From contig DXIQ01000031.1 of the NCBI GenBank assembly GCA_019112785.1, positions 1-53,110 on the forward strand: a stretch of DNA of 53,110 nucleotides, written 5' to 3'. The first letter of the stretch is position 1. Each line of letters starts with the position of its first letter. This DNA comes from Candidatus Blautia stercorigallinarum (GTDB lineage: Bacteria; Bacillota; Clostridia; Lachnospirales; Lachnospiraceae). This document shows positions 43,631 through 52,642 of the stretch, piece after piece. The notes below the pieces were generated by a model, which did not search any database, was not told the origin of the DNA, and was given only the letters and a program-made list of their open reading frames with translations. The translations under genes were made by a program, and so were the position numbers.

Positions 43631-45284
43631 TTCGGGGTTGAAGGAGAAATTCATCTAAATTAATTTTAAAGTGAACAGTTATCTCTTCTTTCTTCACTTC
43701 AATCTTCCTGATCAGACGATTCACCAGCACTCTCTTGGCTTCTGTGTCAGCATTCAGGAAAACCTCCTGCCAGGTAGGTATTTTCTCTTTCAGCTCCTCC
43801 CAGTCATTCACAGACACAGACACATTCTGAAAGGCCAACTCCTTTTCTTTTATTACTTCCTGCTGTTGCTCCAATGCTTCTTTTTGTTTCCTTATTAATG
43901 TAACCAGTTCATCCAAGGATAAGGCGTACTCTCCTGTCATAGCATTTGGGATATTTTCCTCCATAACATGGATTTTCTGTCGGATCTTATCAGCTTCAGC
44001 CTGCTCCTTTCTCATCTCTTTTTCCAGTATAGACTTTTCTCGGTTCTGATTCCTTTCAATCTCCTGAAATACGTCTTCATTCTCCTGGAGCTTTCCTATA
44101 TATTCTGCAATGGCACTGAAAATGACCGGTTCAATCTCATCTGCCCGAAACTGATAGGTTTTGTCGTGAGGAACTCCCTGCCAGGCATTTTGACATTTAT
44201 AGGTACCGATCTTACTTGCCCTCTTTTCCCCGGTCGATTTGATAGTCCAATAGTTATATCGACTGCCGTTAGTAAGCTTGCTCCCGCAATAACCACAGTA
44301 TAACACGTCAATCAGCGGAAGGGTACCATCATTCTTGTGGATTACAGTCACATCTTTATCAGCCAGTTTTTCTATATATTTATGCCCACGCATTTTTCTC
44401 TTTTCCTGCACACGATTCCAGATATCCGGTTCAATGAGCTGAATGGACTTATCGGCCTCTTTCGCTAGAATCCAGTCTTTTGCGTCAAGTCTTCGGTACT
44501 TACCCTGTATCCTCTCACGTCTTTTGTATGCAGTATAACCGGCATAAATGGGGTTTGTTAGAATGCTGGTAATGGTTCCGCTTTTCCAAACGCCACCAGG
44601 GGCCAGGTCTCGATACTTAGCGTGCATATTCAGTTCCTTCGCAATCTTTGCAGATCCGAACTCCTTGTTCAAAGATAAGCGATACATGTATTGAACAAGC
44701 TCGGCCTGCTCAGGTACAATAACCAGATGTTTCAAAGCTCGGCCATGCTTGCTGACCTCCCCGGAATAATCCAGTCTATATCCAAACGGTGCTTTACCCC
44801 CCATAAATTTTCCCTGTTCCACCAGCTTCTGTGCTGTATCCTTCACCCGCATACCGGTATCCGCACTGCTTTTCTGGGCATTGGCATAGCGGAATGTCAA
44901 CATCATCTGGCCCATTATATCATCTGCTTCAGGGGATATACAGCCATCTTTCACGGTATAAACATCTACTCCCAGTCCTTTTAGCGACATGATATATAAC
45001 GGTGTATCCCACATTAGGCGCCCAACACGATCGTCCTTATATGGAACAAGAATATCAAACTCCTTTTTTCTGGCATCTTCTAAAATTTCCTGAAGGACTT
45101 CTCGCTGAGAAGCAGTATTTTTATAAGCGCTTTTACTACCCTCAAAGTATTCTTTTGGGTCTAATATCCAATCTTCATGGCGTTGTATGTATTCGATCAA
45201 AATCTTCCGTTGAATGGAAAGATCGCCGTCTGCTTCAAGCTGCTGGTCAGAGCTTACCCTGAGCAGCATACGGATTCGCTTCAT
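43584..45284 (-). CDS. Large serine recombinase (integrase)
   Basis: 566 residues. N-terminal catalytic domain with the nucleophile serine in LLRVSSDQQ (S11), a recombinase domain (about 160-290, FGYRLDYSG, LTNPIYAGYTAYKRRERIQGKY), a zinc ribbon with YCGYCGSK and YKCQNA, and a C-terminal coiled coil (about 410-490). This class integrates and excises elements through attP/attB crossover. The last 15 codons (GGTACC-bearing region 43630-43584) overlap the truncated host gene, so the C-terminus was completed by host DNA on insertion, as expected for the recombinase end of an integrated element. GGGG upstream of the ATG is the likely binding site. Confidence 0.9.
   Translation of the reverse strand: MKRIRMLLRVSSDQQLEADGDLSIQRKILIEYIQRHEDWILDPKEYFEGSKSAYKNTASQREVLQEILEDARKKEFDILVPYKDDRVGRLMWDTPLYIMSLKGLGVDVYTVKDGCISPEADDIMGQMMLTFRYANAQKSSADTGMRVKDTAQKLVEQGKFMGGKAPFGYRLDYSGEVSKHGRALKHLVIVPEQAELVQYMYRLSLNKEFGSAKIAKELNMHAKYRDLAPGGVWKSGTITSILTNPIYAGYTAYKRRERIQGKYRRLDAKDWILAKEADKSIQLIEPDIWNRVQEKRKMRGHKYIEKLADKDVTVIHKNDGTLPLIDVLYCGYCGSKLTNGSRYNYWTIKSTGEKRASKIGTYKCQNAWQGVPHDKTYQFRADEIEPVIFSAIAEYIGKLQENEDVFQEIERNQNREKSILEKEMRKEQAEADKIRQKIHVMEENIPNAMTGEYALSLDELVTLIRKQKEALEQQQEVIKEKELAFQNVSVSVNDWEELKEKIPTWQEVFLNADTEAKRVLVNRLIRKIEVKKEEITVHFKINLDEFLLQPRITDDSGTTRYIRDLR
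43605..43640. other. Putative attachment junction (host-element boundary)
   Basis: The host gene reads normally to about ACCGAGTGGTACCGGAAT, then hits a stop at 43628-43630; the recombinase frame crosses the same stretch in the other direction. The crossover core must lie here, most likely in or next to GGTACCGG. The other end of the element is outside the window, so the core cannot be pinned. Confidence 0.5.
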
Positions 45285-45308
45285 ATTGTTGCCCCTTTCT
45301 TATTTTTA

Positions 45309-45334
45309 AAGGCAGGGAAAAGAATCCCTGCCTT
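45309..45334 (-). terminator. Terminator between the 81-residue gene and the recombinase
   Basis: AAGGCAGGGA (45309-45318) pairs with TCCCTGCCTT (45325-45334), perfect 10-bp stem, loop of 6. On the minus strand the stem ends in CCTTTAAAAATAAG. It separates the upstream operon from the recombinase. Confidence 0.7.
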
Positions 45335-45345
45335 CTCGTTCCTTC

Positions 45346-45591
45346 TTATTTTCGCTGTGCTATCTGATTTCTAAGTTCCATCCGGAGAATACTGCTCACC
45401 TCGTTTTTTAGTTTCTCTTCACCGGAAGAATCTTCCGGGAAAACACAGATCAAACGATAGGCTTTTTTCTCCTTTTTTTTCTTTTTTAACTCCTTTTTCT
45501 GCATTCTGTCACTTCGCAAGTATTTCCTTATTGACATATTATTCTCATGCATAGTCAGAAATTCCTCATTCATATTCATAGCCTCTGCCAT
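45346..45591 (-). CDS. Small highly basic protein of the ATPase module, unknown
   Basis: 81 residues, with a Lys-rich block (KKELKKKKKEKKAY, about 32-45). ATG 45591 follows AAAGGAGGAAGGAAACT, an excellent binding site. No family recognised. It is 18 bp after the HerA-like ATPase gene and probably in the same operon; the basic block suggests contact with DNA, RNA or membrane. Confidence 0.65.
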   Translation of the reverse strand: MAEAMNMNEEFLTMHENNMSIRKYLRSDRMQKKELKKKKKEKKAYRLICVFPEDSSGEEKLKNEVSSILRMELRNQIAQRK

Positions 45592-45609
45592 AGTTTCCTT
45601 CCTCCTTTT

Positions 45610-46665
45610 TCAAAATATCTGAAGCTTCTTTTCCTTAGAATCCGCAAAGGACTTTGGAAAAGCCGTCCGAATGACAATCGGCTGGCTCATTTCCTTTCCG
45701 TTGACCAGAAAATCACCCGTAGCAACTGATTCACCTACAGCGAGTTTTTTGAGTATCAAAACCCAGCGTCCTCTTTGCTGTGGGTCAATCAGTTCGGCAG
45801 TCTTTTTTACATCTGAAGATGTCTGACGGAAGTAGAGCTGGACCGCTGTCTGATTCACAGCAGTCAAAACCTCTTTTGGAAACGAAGTAATCGATTGCGT
45901 TGCCAGAATCAGCTTAACATGATACTTTCTGGCTTCCCGCAACATTTCCATTAGCACTGAGCCTTTTTTCAATGATAAATTCTGGAACTCGTCCAGCACG
46001 ATTCGTAAGGAGATTCCTTTTCCCTCCATCACCCTGCACTTTTTCCAAATCGCAAATAACATTAATTCTGCAATCTGCTTTTGTGTGGACGGATTAATCC
46101 CCTTAAGGGAAATCACATTGATTGTCCCCGCTTTCATACAGTGTCTATTACCACGTTGAAAAGCTTTTGAATTTAAGAGATTCCACAACTTATTGTAAAC
46201 TCCAGTGGCTACATTTGAATCCTGCAGTCGTAGACCTTCTGCGATAGCCAGCATATCATTGCCATACTCTTTCCGGTGATCTAAGGCGTAAATAACTGCC
46301 TCCCTGAAAACCCCCATTTGTCGAATTCCAAGACTTGCAATACTGGAAAAGCTTTCAACGATATAAGAAATGTAGCCGACATATCCATCTTCATTTCTCT
46401 TCCCTATATCCAGAGGCGAAAAGTTAAGACCATCTTCCAACGCTGAAATGATATTTACTTTTTCATCCAACTGGCAAAAATCGCAACCGTTAATGTCTAT
46501 GACAATTACGGTTTCCTGCCTTTCTAGACAGTCTTTCAGCATACTTTTTATCCTGGTTGACTTCCCGCTTCCGCTCGTTCCCGCCATTAAAATATGTTCG
46601 TTTGGTGATGCTGGTGAAATAGTTACAGGCATTTGATTTTTCATCACACCAATTTTCATTCTCAT
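45610..46665 (-). CDS. HerA/VirD4-like hexameric ATPase (DNA-translocase type)
   Basis: 351 residues. Walker A GTSGSGKST (29-37), a following IVIDINGCDF (55-64), Walker B RIVLDEFQNL (221-230) and sensor LILATQSI (252-259), the pattern of the HerA/FtsK/VirD4 group, which moves DNA or protein through pores. No membrane helices and no N-terminal HAS barrel of classical HerA. The ATG overlaps the upstream gene by 4 bp and has GAGGAGG before it. Element coupling protein, defence translocase, or segregation motor are all possible. The two preceding genes appear to be its obligate partners. Confidence 0.82.
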   Translation of the reverse strand: MRMKIGVMKNQMPVTISPASPNEHILMAGTSGSGKSTRIKSMLKDCLERQETVIVIDINGCDFCQLDEKVNIISALEDGLNFSPLDIGKRNEDGYVGYISYIVESFSSIASLGIRQMGVFREAVIYALDHRKEYGNDMLAIAEGLRLQDSNVATGVYNKLWNLLNSKAFQRGNRHCMKAGTINVISLKGINPSTQKQIAELMLFAIWKKCRVMEGKGISLRIVLDEFQNLSLKKGSVLMEMLREARKYHVKLILATQSITSFPKEVLTAVNQTAVQLYFRQTSSDVKKTAELIDPQQRGRWVLILKKLAVGESVATGDFLVNGKEMSQPIVIRTAFPKSFADSKEKKLQIF

Positions 46666-47729
46666 GATTCCTCCTCTTTTGTTTGTATTTTTTGTAGATC
46701 CTCAAGATAAAAACCCTCTTCATCTATGAAATCCAGCTTATTGAGTTTCAAAAAACGTAGTCGTTGTGTCTGCCCTGTATCTGCATTAAATATAAGAATT
46801 TTCACGGTGTAATTTCCGAGAACCTTATCTGTCACAAGCATACCATCCAGTTCCATTTCTTTCTTCAGTTGGAGAAAAGAAACCGTTTCTAATAGTGGAG
46901 CACACATAATTCTCAGCAAAGCTTCTGGAATCAGATAGAAATCTTCCTCCATCCCAATGTATGGTTCATCCTTTCTTATTCCGTCATTGATTGGCACGAC
47001 AGGGATTCTATTCTGTAGCATAAATCGAATAACACAATCTTTGACTGCGGCTTTTACAGAGTAAAGATCATCAAAGCGAGACATATCGGTTTCCGTTTTT
47101 ATTACGGACCCCATGAACTTTTCAACCCACTGATCGGATGCCTCTTCGCTTCCATTTTCACGCCAAAAGCACCACCATAATCGTGCAACAGCCAGCAAAT
47201 AATATGCAAAAGCACTTGCCTTTTGTCTCCGATATTTCATCATGATTTTTGACGTTTTAAGAATCTGTATTTCATTTGTCACATATTCGATATGCTCAAT
47301 AAGATAATTACAAAACGGTTCATAATTTTGGTCCATCTTCGTCAGTTCCTTCCTATGAAATGAAGATTTAATAACGAATCCTTTTTCATACAAAATTTTC
47401 GGAAGGATTCCACCTACGATAATCACAGGTAGAAACTTTTTTTCAGATAAAAAGGTTTCTAGTTCATCTTCCGTATCCTTTTTTTTGTATCTATGTATAC
47501 CTATACGGAAGTTTTCCGGCCGCTCTGCCTTGCTATTCCATCGCATTACTTGAACGCCGTTAAACAAGCGAAGCAAGTCGTTTTCAACCTTTCTTGCATC
47601 GGAATCATTGTCTGCTACCAATATAAATCCTGTCCGCAATTCATATCCATAACACTGTAGAGGAAAACGGAAAAAAGCAGCGCCTGCAAGAGCATGCAAG
47701 ACCCAACTGTTCTCATTTATCTTGTGCAT
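46662..47729 (-). CDS. Unknown protein with degenerate P-loop-like segment, partner of the HerA-like ATPase
   Basis: 355 residues; I recognise no family. The opening (WVLHALAGAAFFRF ... YELRTGFILVADNDSDARKVENDLLRLF) has the rhythm of a P-loop (GFILVADNDSDARK, about 33-46) with the Walker Gly/Lys lost, as in DUF927-like or helicase relatives. The middle has an aromatic run (YLLAVARLWWCFW), and the C-terminal third has a helical, acidic character. GGAGG precedes the ATG. Overlaps its neighbours by 13 bp and 4 bp, so the three proteins are made together. Confidence 0.6.
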   Translation of the reverse strand: MHKINENSWVLHALAGAAFFRFPLQCYGYELRTGFILVADNDSDARKVENDLLRLFNGVQVMRWNSKAERPENFRIGIHRYKKKDTEDELETFLSEKKFLPVIIVGGILPKILYEKGFVIKSSFHRKELTKMDQNYEPFCNYLIEHIEYVTNEIQILKTSKIMMKYRRQKASAFAYYLLAVARLWWCFWRENGSEEASDQWVEKFMGSVIKTETDMSRFDDLYSVKAAVKDCVIRFMLQNRIPVVPINDGIRKDEPYIGMEEDFYLIPEALLRIMCAPLLETVSFLQLKKEMELDGMLVTDKVLGNYTVKILIFNADTGQTQRLRFLKLNKLDFIDEEGFYLEDLQKIQTKEEES

Positions 47730-48331
47730 TCAAAAGCCTCCTTCCAAGTCCATCTACCATTAAAGAATTTCAATTTCCCATTTTCATCCAAATACCAGCC
47801 ACGGTCATCAGGAAGGTAAATTTTTTCTTTTGCATGACTGATTAAGAGTGTAATCAGCTGTGCCAGATATTCTTTTTGCTTTGCAGGAGTATTTCCCATA
47901 ACATATCCACCGGAAGCGGCAATCTTTTTTCTCAGGTATGTTGGACTTCCGCACTTTTCAGGACATAACATAGCATAGTGAATTTCCTCGTTTAGGTCGA
48001 ATTCGAACAGATAAATATTTTCTTCTTGATTCATAATCCGACACAAAATTATAATTTTGGGATGTGTAAAATTGGTTACTAGCCTTCTGGATTGAGCGAT
48101 TTGCAGGTTCTTTGTTTCTACAAAAACCTCTCCATTCTGATCAACGCAGACCACTTCACACTGTGCCTTTTTTCTCTCTCTTTCGGCTTCTTTCAGTAAC
48201 ATTTTTTGCTGTGCTAAATACAGTTTTTTTTGGTTTCTTATATCCATTTTTGTTGCATCTTCCTGTATCCTCATCTGCATTTTTTCCTGTTCTTCCGCAA
48301 GAGTATTTGTGTAGCAATTCATATTTTGCAT
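47717..48331 (-). CDS. Coiled-coil protein with conserved-looking C-terminus, partner of the HerA-like ATPase
   Basis: 204 residues from ATG 48331 (AAGGAGGAAAGAAAAC before it; an earlier start adds 16 unlikely residues). The N-terminal about 60 residues are a charged coiled coil; the rest (KNLQIAQSRRL, FEFDLNEEIHYAML, GSPTYLRKKIAASGG, LPDDRGWYLDENGK, WTWKEAF) is a mixed fold with a GW motif as in DUF927-type proteins. No firm family. First gene of the module; the 289-bp gap before it is shared with the divergent STAND gene. Confidence 0.6.
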   Translation of the reverse strand: MQNMNCYTNTLAEEQEKMQMRIQEDATKMDIRNQKKLYLAQQKMLLKEAERERKKAQCEVVCVDQNGEVFVETKNLQIAQSRRLVTNFTHPKIIILCRIMNQEENIYLFEFDLNEEIHYAMLCPEKCGSPTYLRKKIAASGGYVMGNTPAKQKEYLAQLITLLISHAKEKIYLPDDRGWYLDENGKLKFFNGRWTWKEAFECTR

Positions 48332-48554
48332 GTTTTCTTTCCTCCTTTTTTGTTCTGGCTTTATATTACCACAAAACAAATTCCTCTTATTTTTACTGCG
48401 AGGTCATATTTTACTTTGCTAATTCATTAAAGTATTTTGATTTGTCATGCCCAGCTTTTATATTGAGTAAGAAGTAAAAATGAAAATTTTCTCATAACGG
48501 TCAACTTTTTTTATATTTTTATTTTCATAAAATCTATAAATCTGGGCTCTACTG

Positions 48555-48583
48555 TTGTCTTCTGATTTTAAAAGCAGTAAAAT
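48555..48583 (+). promoter_or_regulatory. Promoter of the STAND NTPase gene
   Basis: -35 TTGTCT (48555-48560), 17-bp spacer, -10 TAAAAT (48578-48583), 37 bp before the ATG. The rest of the 289-bp gap is AT-rich and shows no gene. Confidence 0.5.
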
Positions 48584-48620
48584 AATATAGTAATAAAAAA
48601 GATACCGGAGGATTCATGCT

Positions 48621-51068
48621 ATGAATTTTTCTCTATATAAACAGTTATCCGAAGATCTTTTAAAAATCTTAAATGTATTACAAATAACTTCTGATGGAAA
48701 AAAATCATTAAATAAAGACGATTTTTTTTGTCTTTTAGTGGATTATAATTCATCAGATGAAATTGAAGAGCGTATAGATAATATTGACGAAAAAGACAAT
48801 GAATTTACAGATTTTGTTGAACTACTCTCCAGGAAAAAAATTTCTCTCCGGCAACTTCTAGGCAATAAACTATATGAAGGTCTTAAGGATAAAAAGAGCA
48901 GAGATCTTCAATATTATTATTTTGGAAAGAAAACATCTCCTAGTTCCGAAGAATGTAAGCAAATATTCCAAACACAAAAGCCAGCTTTTGATCATTTGTG
49001 TAAAAAATATTTTATATCACCTTCTTCTGAAGCCTATGACATGTTTATAAGTTTATTGTCTCTGTGTATATATTTTCTCTCTGGACTTTCATTTACTAAA
49101 GCAAAACCTATATCATCAAGGACTCATTTGCATAATTCAAATTCTGTTCAGCAATTTTCTTCGTATCTGAAAAAGTATAAAAAAGTAATTGTTTCCGGCC
49201 TCCACGGTACGGGAAAAACCACTCTCTTATCGTCATTTCTAGGCGAACATAAGCTTGACTATATCTATCTAAATTATACAGATTCATTAATGCAAACCTT
49301 TGATCAAAAAATTTTCTCTGAGGTCACTGATTTTGAAAATAACTTACCGTTTTTAAGGAAGAAATGTTCTCATTCTCTCCTGATTATTGATGGTATGAAT
49401 CCCAAGAAAAGTGTTTTTATGGAAGAAGTTGAGAAGTTAGCTTCGTTGAAAATGCGTGTTATTCTTATCACTACTCATGCAGTTTGTCCGCCAGGTTTTC
49501 ATAGATATTCCGCTCCGTTATTCACTAATGAAGAATTGTTTTTAATTATACCTGATAAATTTCCATGTGAAATATCACCTGAAAATTTATTCAGATTTAC
49601 TGGCAAAAACCCCTACCTTTTATCATTACTTGTTTCAACAGGTATCAAAAGTCCTGATGCCTTATATAAACTGCTAAAAGAGTCTGAAGTATTTCCTACT
49701 AAAGCTGTTCTTCCACGATTTAAACACTTGCCTTATCATTCAACTAATACAGATTTTTGGGGACATGCCAGTAAAGTATATACTTTATATCATAATAAAA
49801 AAGATTATCAATTACATCGGAAGCATTTAAAAATTCTCTCTTGCTTTTATGATCATGAAATTCCATTAGATTTTGTTAAATATATATTTTCTGAGTATAA
49901 TGAGAATGTCATTCAAGAATTAACAGACATGGGCTATCTACAATTTATAGATGGTGAAAATAAAGTACGCCTATCACCTGCTATGGCAAATATTATTTTT
50001 TCCCATGAGAAACCTTCTTATTCGGATCCTATTCTAAGCCATGTAATAAATAATATTAAAAATTATCTGGAGAGTTATGACGTTTCCCTAGATTTTGCTT
50101 TGCTAGAAAACATTCTATATCCTTTTGCAGTACGTTTAGGACCTACTATTTCGCAGAAAAATAACCCCAGACAAAAAAATGTTTCACAAAATCAGGAAAA
50201 CTGGTGGAGTTTCTTGTATCTTACCATTGAATACTATCAAATGTTAAATCGACCTAAAACAGCTAGTTCACTACTTCAACTACTTATATATCCTGAAAAA
50301 ATTCATTACCAAAAGTCTGTTTTTGATGTCGAAATTTTTCGAATTTTAAATTTATGGATAGGAGGAGATTCATCTGCTTTTGCTAATAAAATTGATAGCC
50401 TTTCTAGTCAAATTTATTGTTTAGCAATATTTGACAAAGCTGGTAATTCAGAAGCCCAGAAGTTATTACCTGCAATCCGGTATTTAATCTGCATTACCTT
50501 AGATTTTATAATCAGTCGGCAAATACAAAATTTATCTTTGCCATACTCAAAGAGACATTATTATGATCTACTGCAAATTTTAAAAAATATACCCCATTGC
50601 ATTCATACATATTCTTATTATAAGAGATTGTATGATGTACTCTTTTTAGATATATATCATTTAGACTATGATACTTTAGAGAGCATATTATTGGATACAG
50701 ATACAAGGAATCATAGTAAAAAGAGCTCCCAGATTTATAATATATGTGCTTTTATGTGTATATGTTCTCGTAAAATTTTTTATGAACGCAATCATGGTAG
50801 TCCATATATGACCTCTTTTTTAATACTATTTATAAAAGCTTTTCGTAAATTGCGGATTGCCATACAATCGATTCATTTTCTTCCTAAATTATTAGGAAAT
50901 ACGTGTTTTGCAAGTTATATTACTTTTCAAATAATTATATTATCTTTTAAGGGTTGTAAAACAGAAGCTTTCTCAAAAAATGATTTTATGGAATTGCTAA
51001 ACAAATGTATTACTATGTCTTACAATGAACGTTATATGTGTATACAATTCTTTGATGCTTTCTTTTGA
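48621..51068 (+). CDS. STAND-type (NB-ARC/NACHT-like) NTPase, unknown
   Basis: 815 residues, about 30-33% GC, much lower than the core genes. N-terminal about 170 residues of unknown fold, then a nucleotide-binding module: Walker A GLHGTGKTT (193-201), Walker B LLIIDGMN (253-260), sensor VILITTHAV (280-288) and a GxP-type FTGKNPYLLS (about 326-335), the order found in NB-ARC/STAND switches. A winged-helix-like region follows (about 400-470), then a long helical C-terminus. GGAGG lies 9 nt before the ATG. STAND proteins act as signalling switches; in phages and elements they often drive anti-phage defence (Avs-like). No effector domain is recognised at either end. Confidence 0.7.
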   Translation: MNFSLYKQLSEDLLKILNVLQITSDGKKSLNKDDFFCLLVDYNSSDEIEERIDNIDEKDNEFTDFVELLSRKKISLRQLLGNKLYEGLKDKKSRDLQYYYFGKKTSPSSEECKQIFQTQKPAFDHLCKKYFISPSSEAYDMFISLLSLCIYFLSGLSFTKAKPISSRTHLHNSNSVQQFSSYLKKYKKVIVSGLHGTGKTTLLSSFLGEHKLDYIYLNYTDSLMQTFDQKIFSEVTDFENNLPFLRKKCSHSLLIIDGMNPKKSVFMEEVEKLASLKMRVILITTHAVCPPGFHRYSAPLFTNEELFLIIPDKFPCEISPENLFRFTGKNPYLLSLLVSTGIKSPDALYKLLKESEVFPTKAVLPRFKHLPYHSTNTDFWGHASKVYTLYHNKKDYQLHRKHLKILSCFYDHEIPLDFVKYIFSEYNENVIQELTDMGYLQFIDGENKVRLSPAMANIIFSHEKPSYSDPILSHVINNIKNYLESYDVSLDFALLENILYPFAVRLGPTISQKNNPRQKNVSQNQENWWSFLYLTIEYYQMLNRPKTASSLLQLLIYPEKIHYQKSVFDVEIFRILNLWIGGDSSAFANKIDSLSSQIYCLAIFDKAGNSEAQKLLPAIRYLICITLDFIISRQIQNLSLPYSKRHYYDLLQILKNIPHCIHTYSYYKRLYDVLFLDIYHLDYDTLESILLDTDTRNHSKKSSQIYNICAFMCICSRKIFYERNHGSPYMTSFLILFIKAFRKLRIAIQSIHFLPKLLGNTCFASYITFQIIILSFKGCKTEAFSKNDFMELLNKCITMSYNERYMCIQFFDAFF

Positions 51069-51112
51069 AGGCTCTTATAACACTTTTTCGTAATGTTTTA
51101 TAATTTACTAAA

Positions 51113-51146
51113 AATGGGAAATGTGTTTTAGCACACATTTCCCATT
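51113..51146. terminator. Bidirectional terminator between STAND and DUF4143 genes
   Basis: AATGGGAAATGTGT (51113-51126) pairs perfectly with ACACATTTCCCATT (51133-51146), 14-bp stem, loop TTTAGC. It lies between two convergent genes and is AT-flanked on both sides. Confidence 0.75.
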
Positions 51147-51165
51147 CCACATATACTTTATACTT

Positions 51166-52515
51166 TTACGCAAGCCCAATTCTCCCCGTCAAATAAATCG
51201 GTACAGTAATCTTCTTACCTGCTTTCCCGCCATAGGTATCTCCCTTCAAGAAATACACGAAGTCTGCTTTCCCGTCCCGCAGAATAAGATTCGCTGTCTT
51301 TCCCACATTTTTTCCTGCTTTTACTTCTATGGCATAATTTTTATAAGTATCCAATCCTCTTACAAAGAAATCAATCTCTCCCTGCTTATAAACACCGAAA
51401 GCTGGAGCTGACCCAGCAATCTTGTGCTTTCTTATCAAACGTTCCAGATACAGATAAACAAAGTTTTCATTTACGACCCCTTCAATGGTACTTTTATCTG
51501 CACCGGTCATTCTCAGGAAATACCGGATAAGTCCGATATCCTTGAAATAAAATCGACTGTTAAAAGTTACGTCCAGAATATTACATTCATTCACCTTATT
51601 ACAATATCCGATCACATTAGAACGGTACAGCCATGCTACTGCCAGATTAACACTCTTTTTGGTCAGCCGGTTGCTGTCTTCTTTAAAAATTATACTGGAT
51701 AACTCTGTTACAAGATCTGAGGAGCCTTTCTTTTCTCGGATCATACTTTGTGCTATTGCCGGGAAGATCTGACCGAAAAGGTTCACTTCCAGAATATCAT
51801 CAAAGTATCTTTCTGATTCGTCCACAAATACCCGGATAATATTTCCTAATTCTTCCATACATTTGTCAGTATCTCCTGTCTCCAGATAGCGTTTTACTAC
51901 TGCAGGATATCCCCCAATTGTCAAATATACATCATACCAGCGCTTTAGTTCATCATAATCTTCTGATTTTCCTTCTCCATATAAGCTGATCTGGTCATAA
52001 AGATCCCGTTTTCCTACTGCTCCAAGGAACTCTTCATATGACAGGGTATCCATCATTAATATATCCACATCTCCCGCCGGAAGGAAATATTCTTTGTTTA
52101 AGGTTCTTCCCAAATAACTGCCTGTCACGATAAAATCACAGGTAAATTCTCTGGAAAACTGACGGATCTTCGAATATACTTCTGCTGAATCCTGGATTTC
52201 ATCTACCACAACAACGGTTGTTTTTTCATCCCGGAAATCAGGCTGAAATAATTGGAAAGCCCTATGCAGCGGTCTTTCTACTCTTTTTTCCCCTGGCTTC
52301 CAAGTGGCTACAGCTTCCAGACACTGTAAAAATTCCTGCCCTGATGTCTGTATCATATTAATATACAGGTATTGCGTATAATTCTCTTTTGCAAACTTAT
52401 CCAGTATATAGGTCTTACCTACCTGTCTTGCTCCATTAACCTCCAGTACATGACCTGTATCAGATTCTTTCCATTTTATCAGTTCATTGTAAATATCTCT
52501 TTTTAATTCCAACAT
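51166..52515 (-). CDS. AAA ATPase with DUF4143 (C-terminal nuclease-like fold)
   Basis: 449 residues. Walker A GARQVGKT (28-35), Walker B VVVVDEIQDS (101-110), sensor CDFIVTGSYLG, then DUF4143 with the ending GEIDFF ... AIEVKAG (E380, D382, E397, K399), a PD-(D/E)XK-like set. This large family is common in gut anaerobes and mobile DNA; the role is mostly unknown though DNA-related and toxin-like functions have been proposed. It is convergent to the STAND gene and intact. Confidence 0.88.
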   Translation of the reverse strand: MLELKRDIYNELIKWKESDTGHVLEVNGARQVGKTYILDKFAKENYTQYLYINMIQTSGQEFLQCLEAVATWKPGEKRVERPLHRAFQLFQPDFRDEKTTVVVVDEIQDSAEVYSKIRQFSREFTCDFIVTGSYLGRTLNKEYFLPAGDVDILMMDTLSYEEFLGAVGKRDLYDQISLYGEGKSEDYDELKRWYDVYLTIGGYPAVVKRYLETGDTDKCMEELGNIIRVFVDESERYFDDILEVNLFGQIFPAIAQSMIREKKGSSDLVTELSSIIFKEDSNRLTKKSVNLAVAWLYRSNVIGYCNKVNECNILDVTFNSRFYFKDIGLIRYFLRMTGADKSTIEGVVNENFVYLYLERLIRKHKIAGSAPAFGVYKQGEIDFFVRGLDTYKNYAIEVKAGKNVGKTANLILRDGKADFVYFLKGDTYGGKAGKKITVPIYLTGRIGLA

Positions 52516-52642
52516 TTCACATCATTCCTTCTATTGCCTATTATGCCCATTATAGCATAGCTCTGAAAAAGGGAAAACCTTTTGTCTTTAAAGAATTTTA
52601 TAATCTTGCTCTAGCTGTTAAGAATCAAAACCTCTACCTTTT

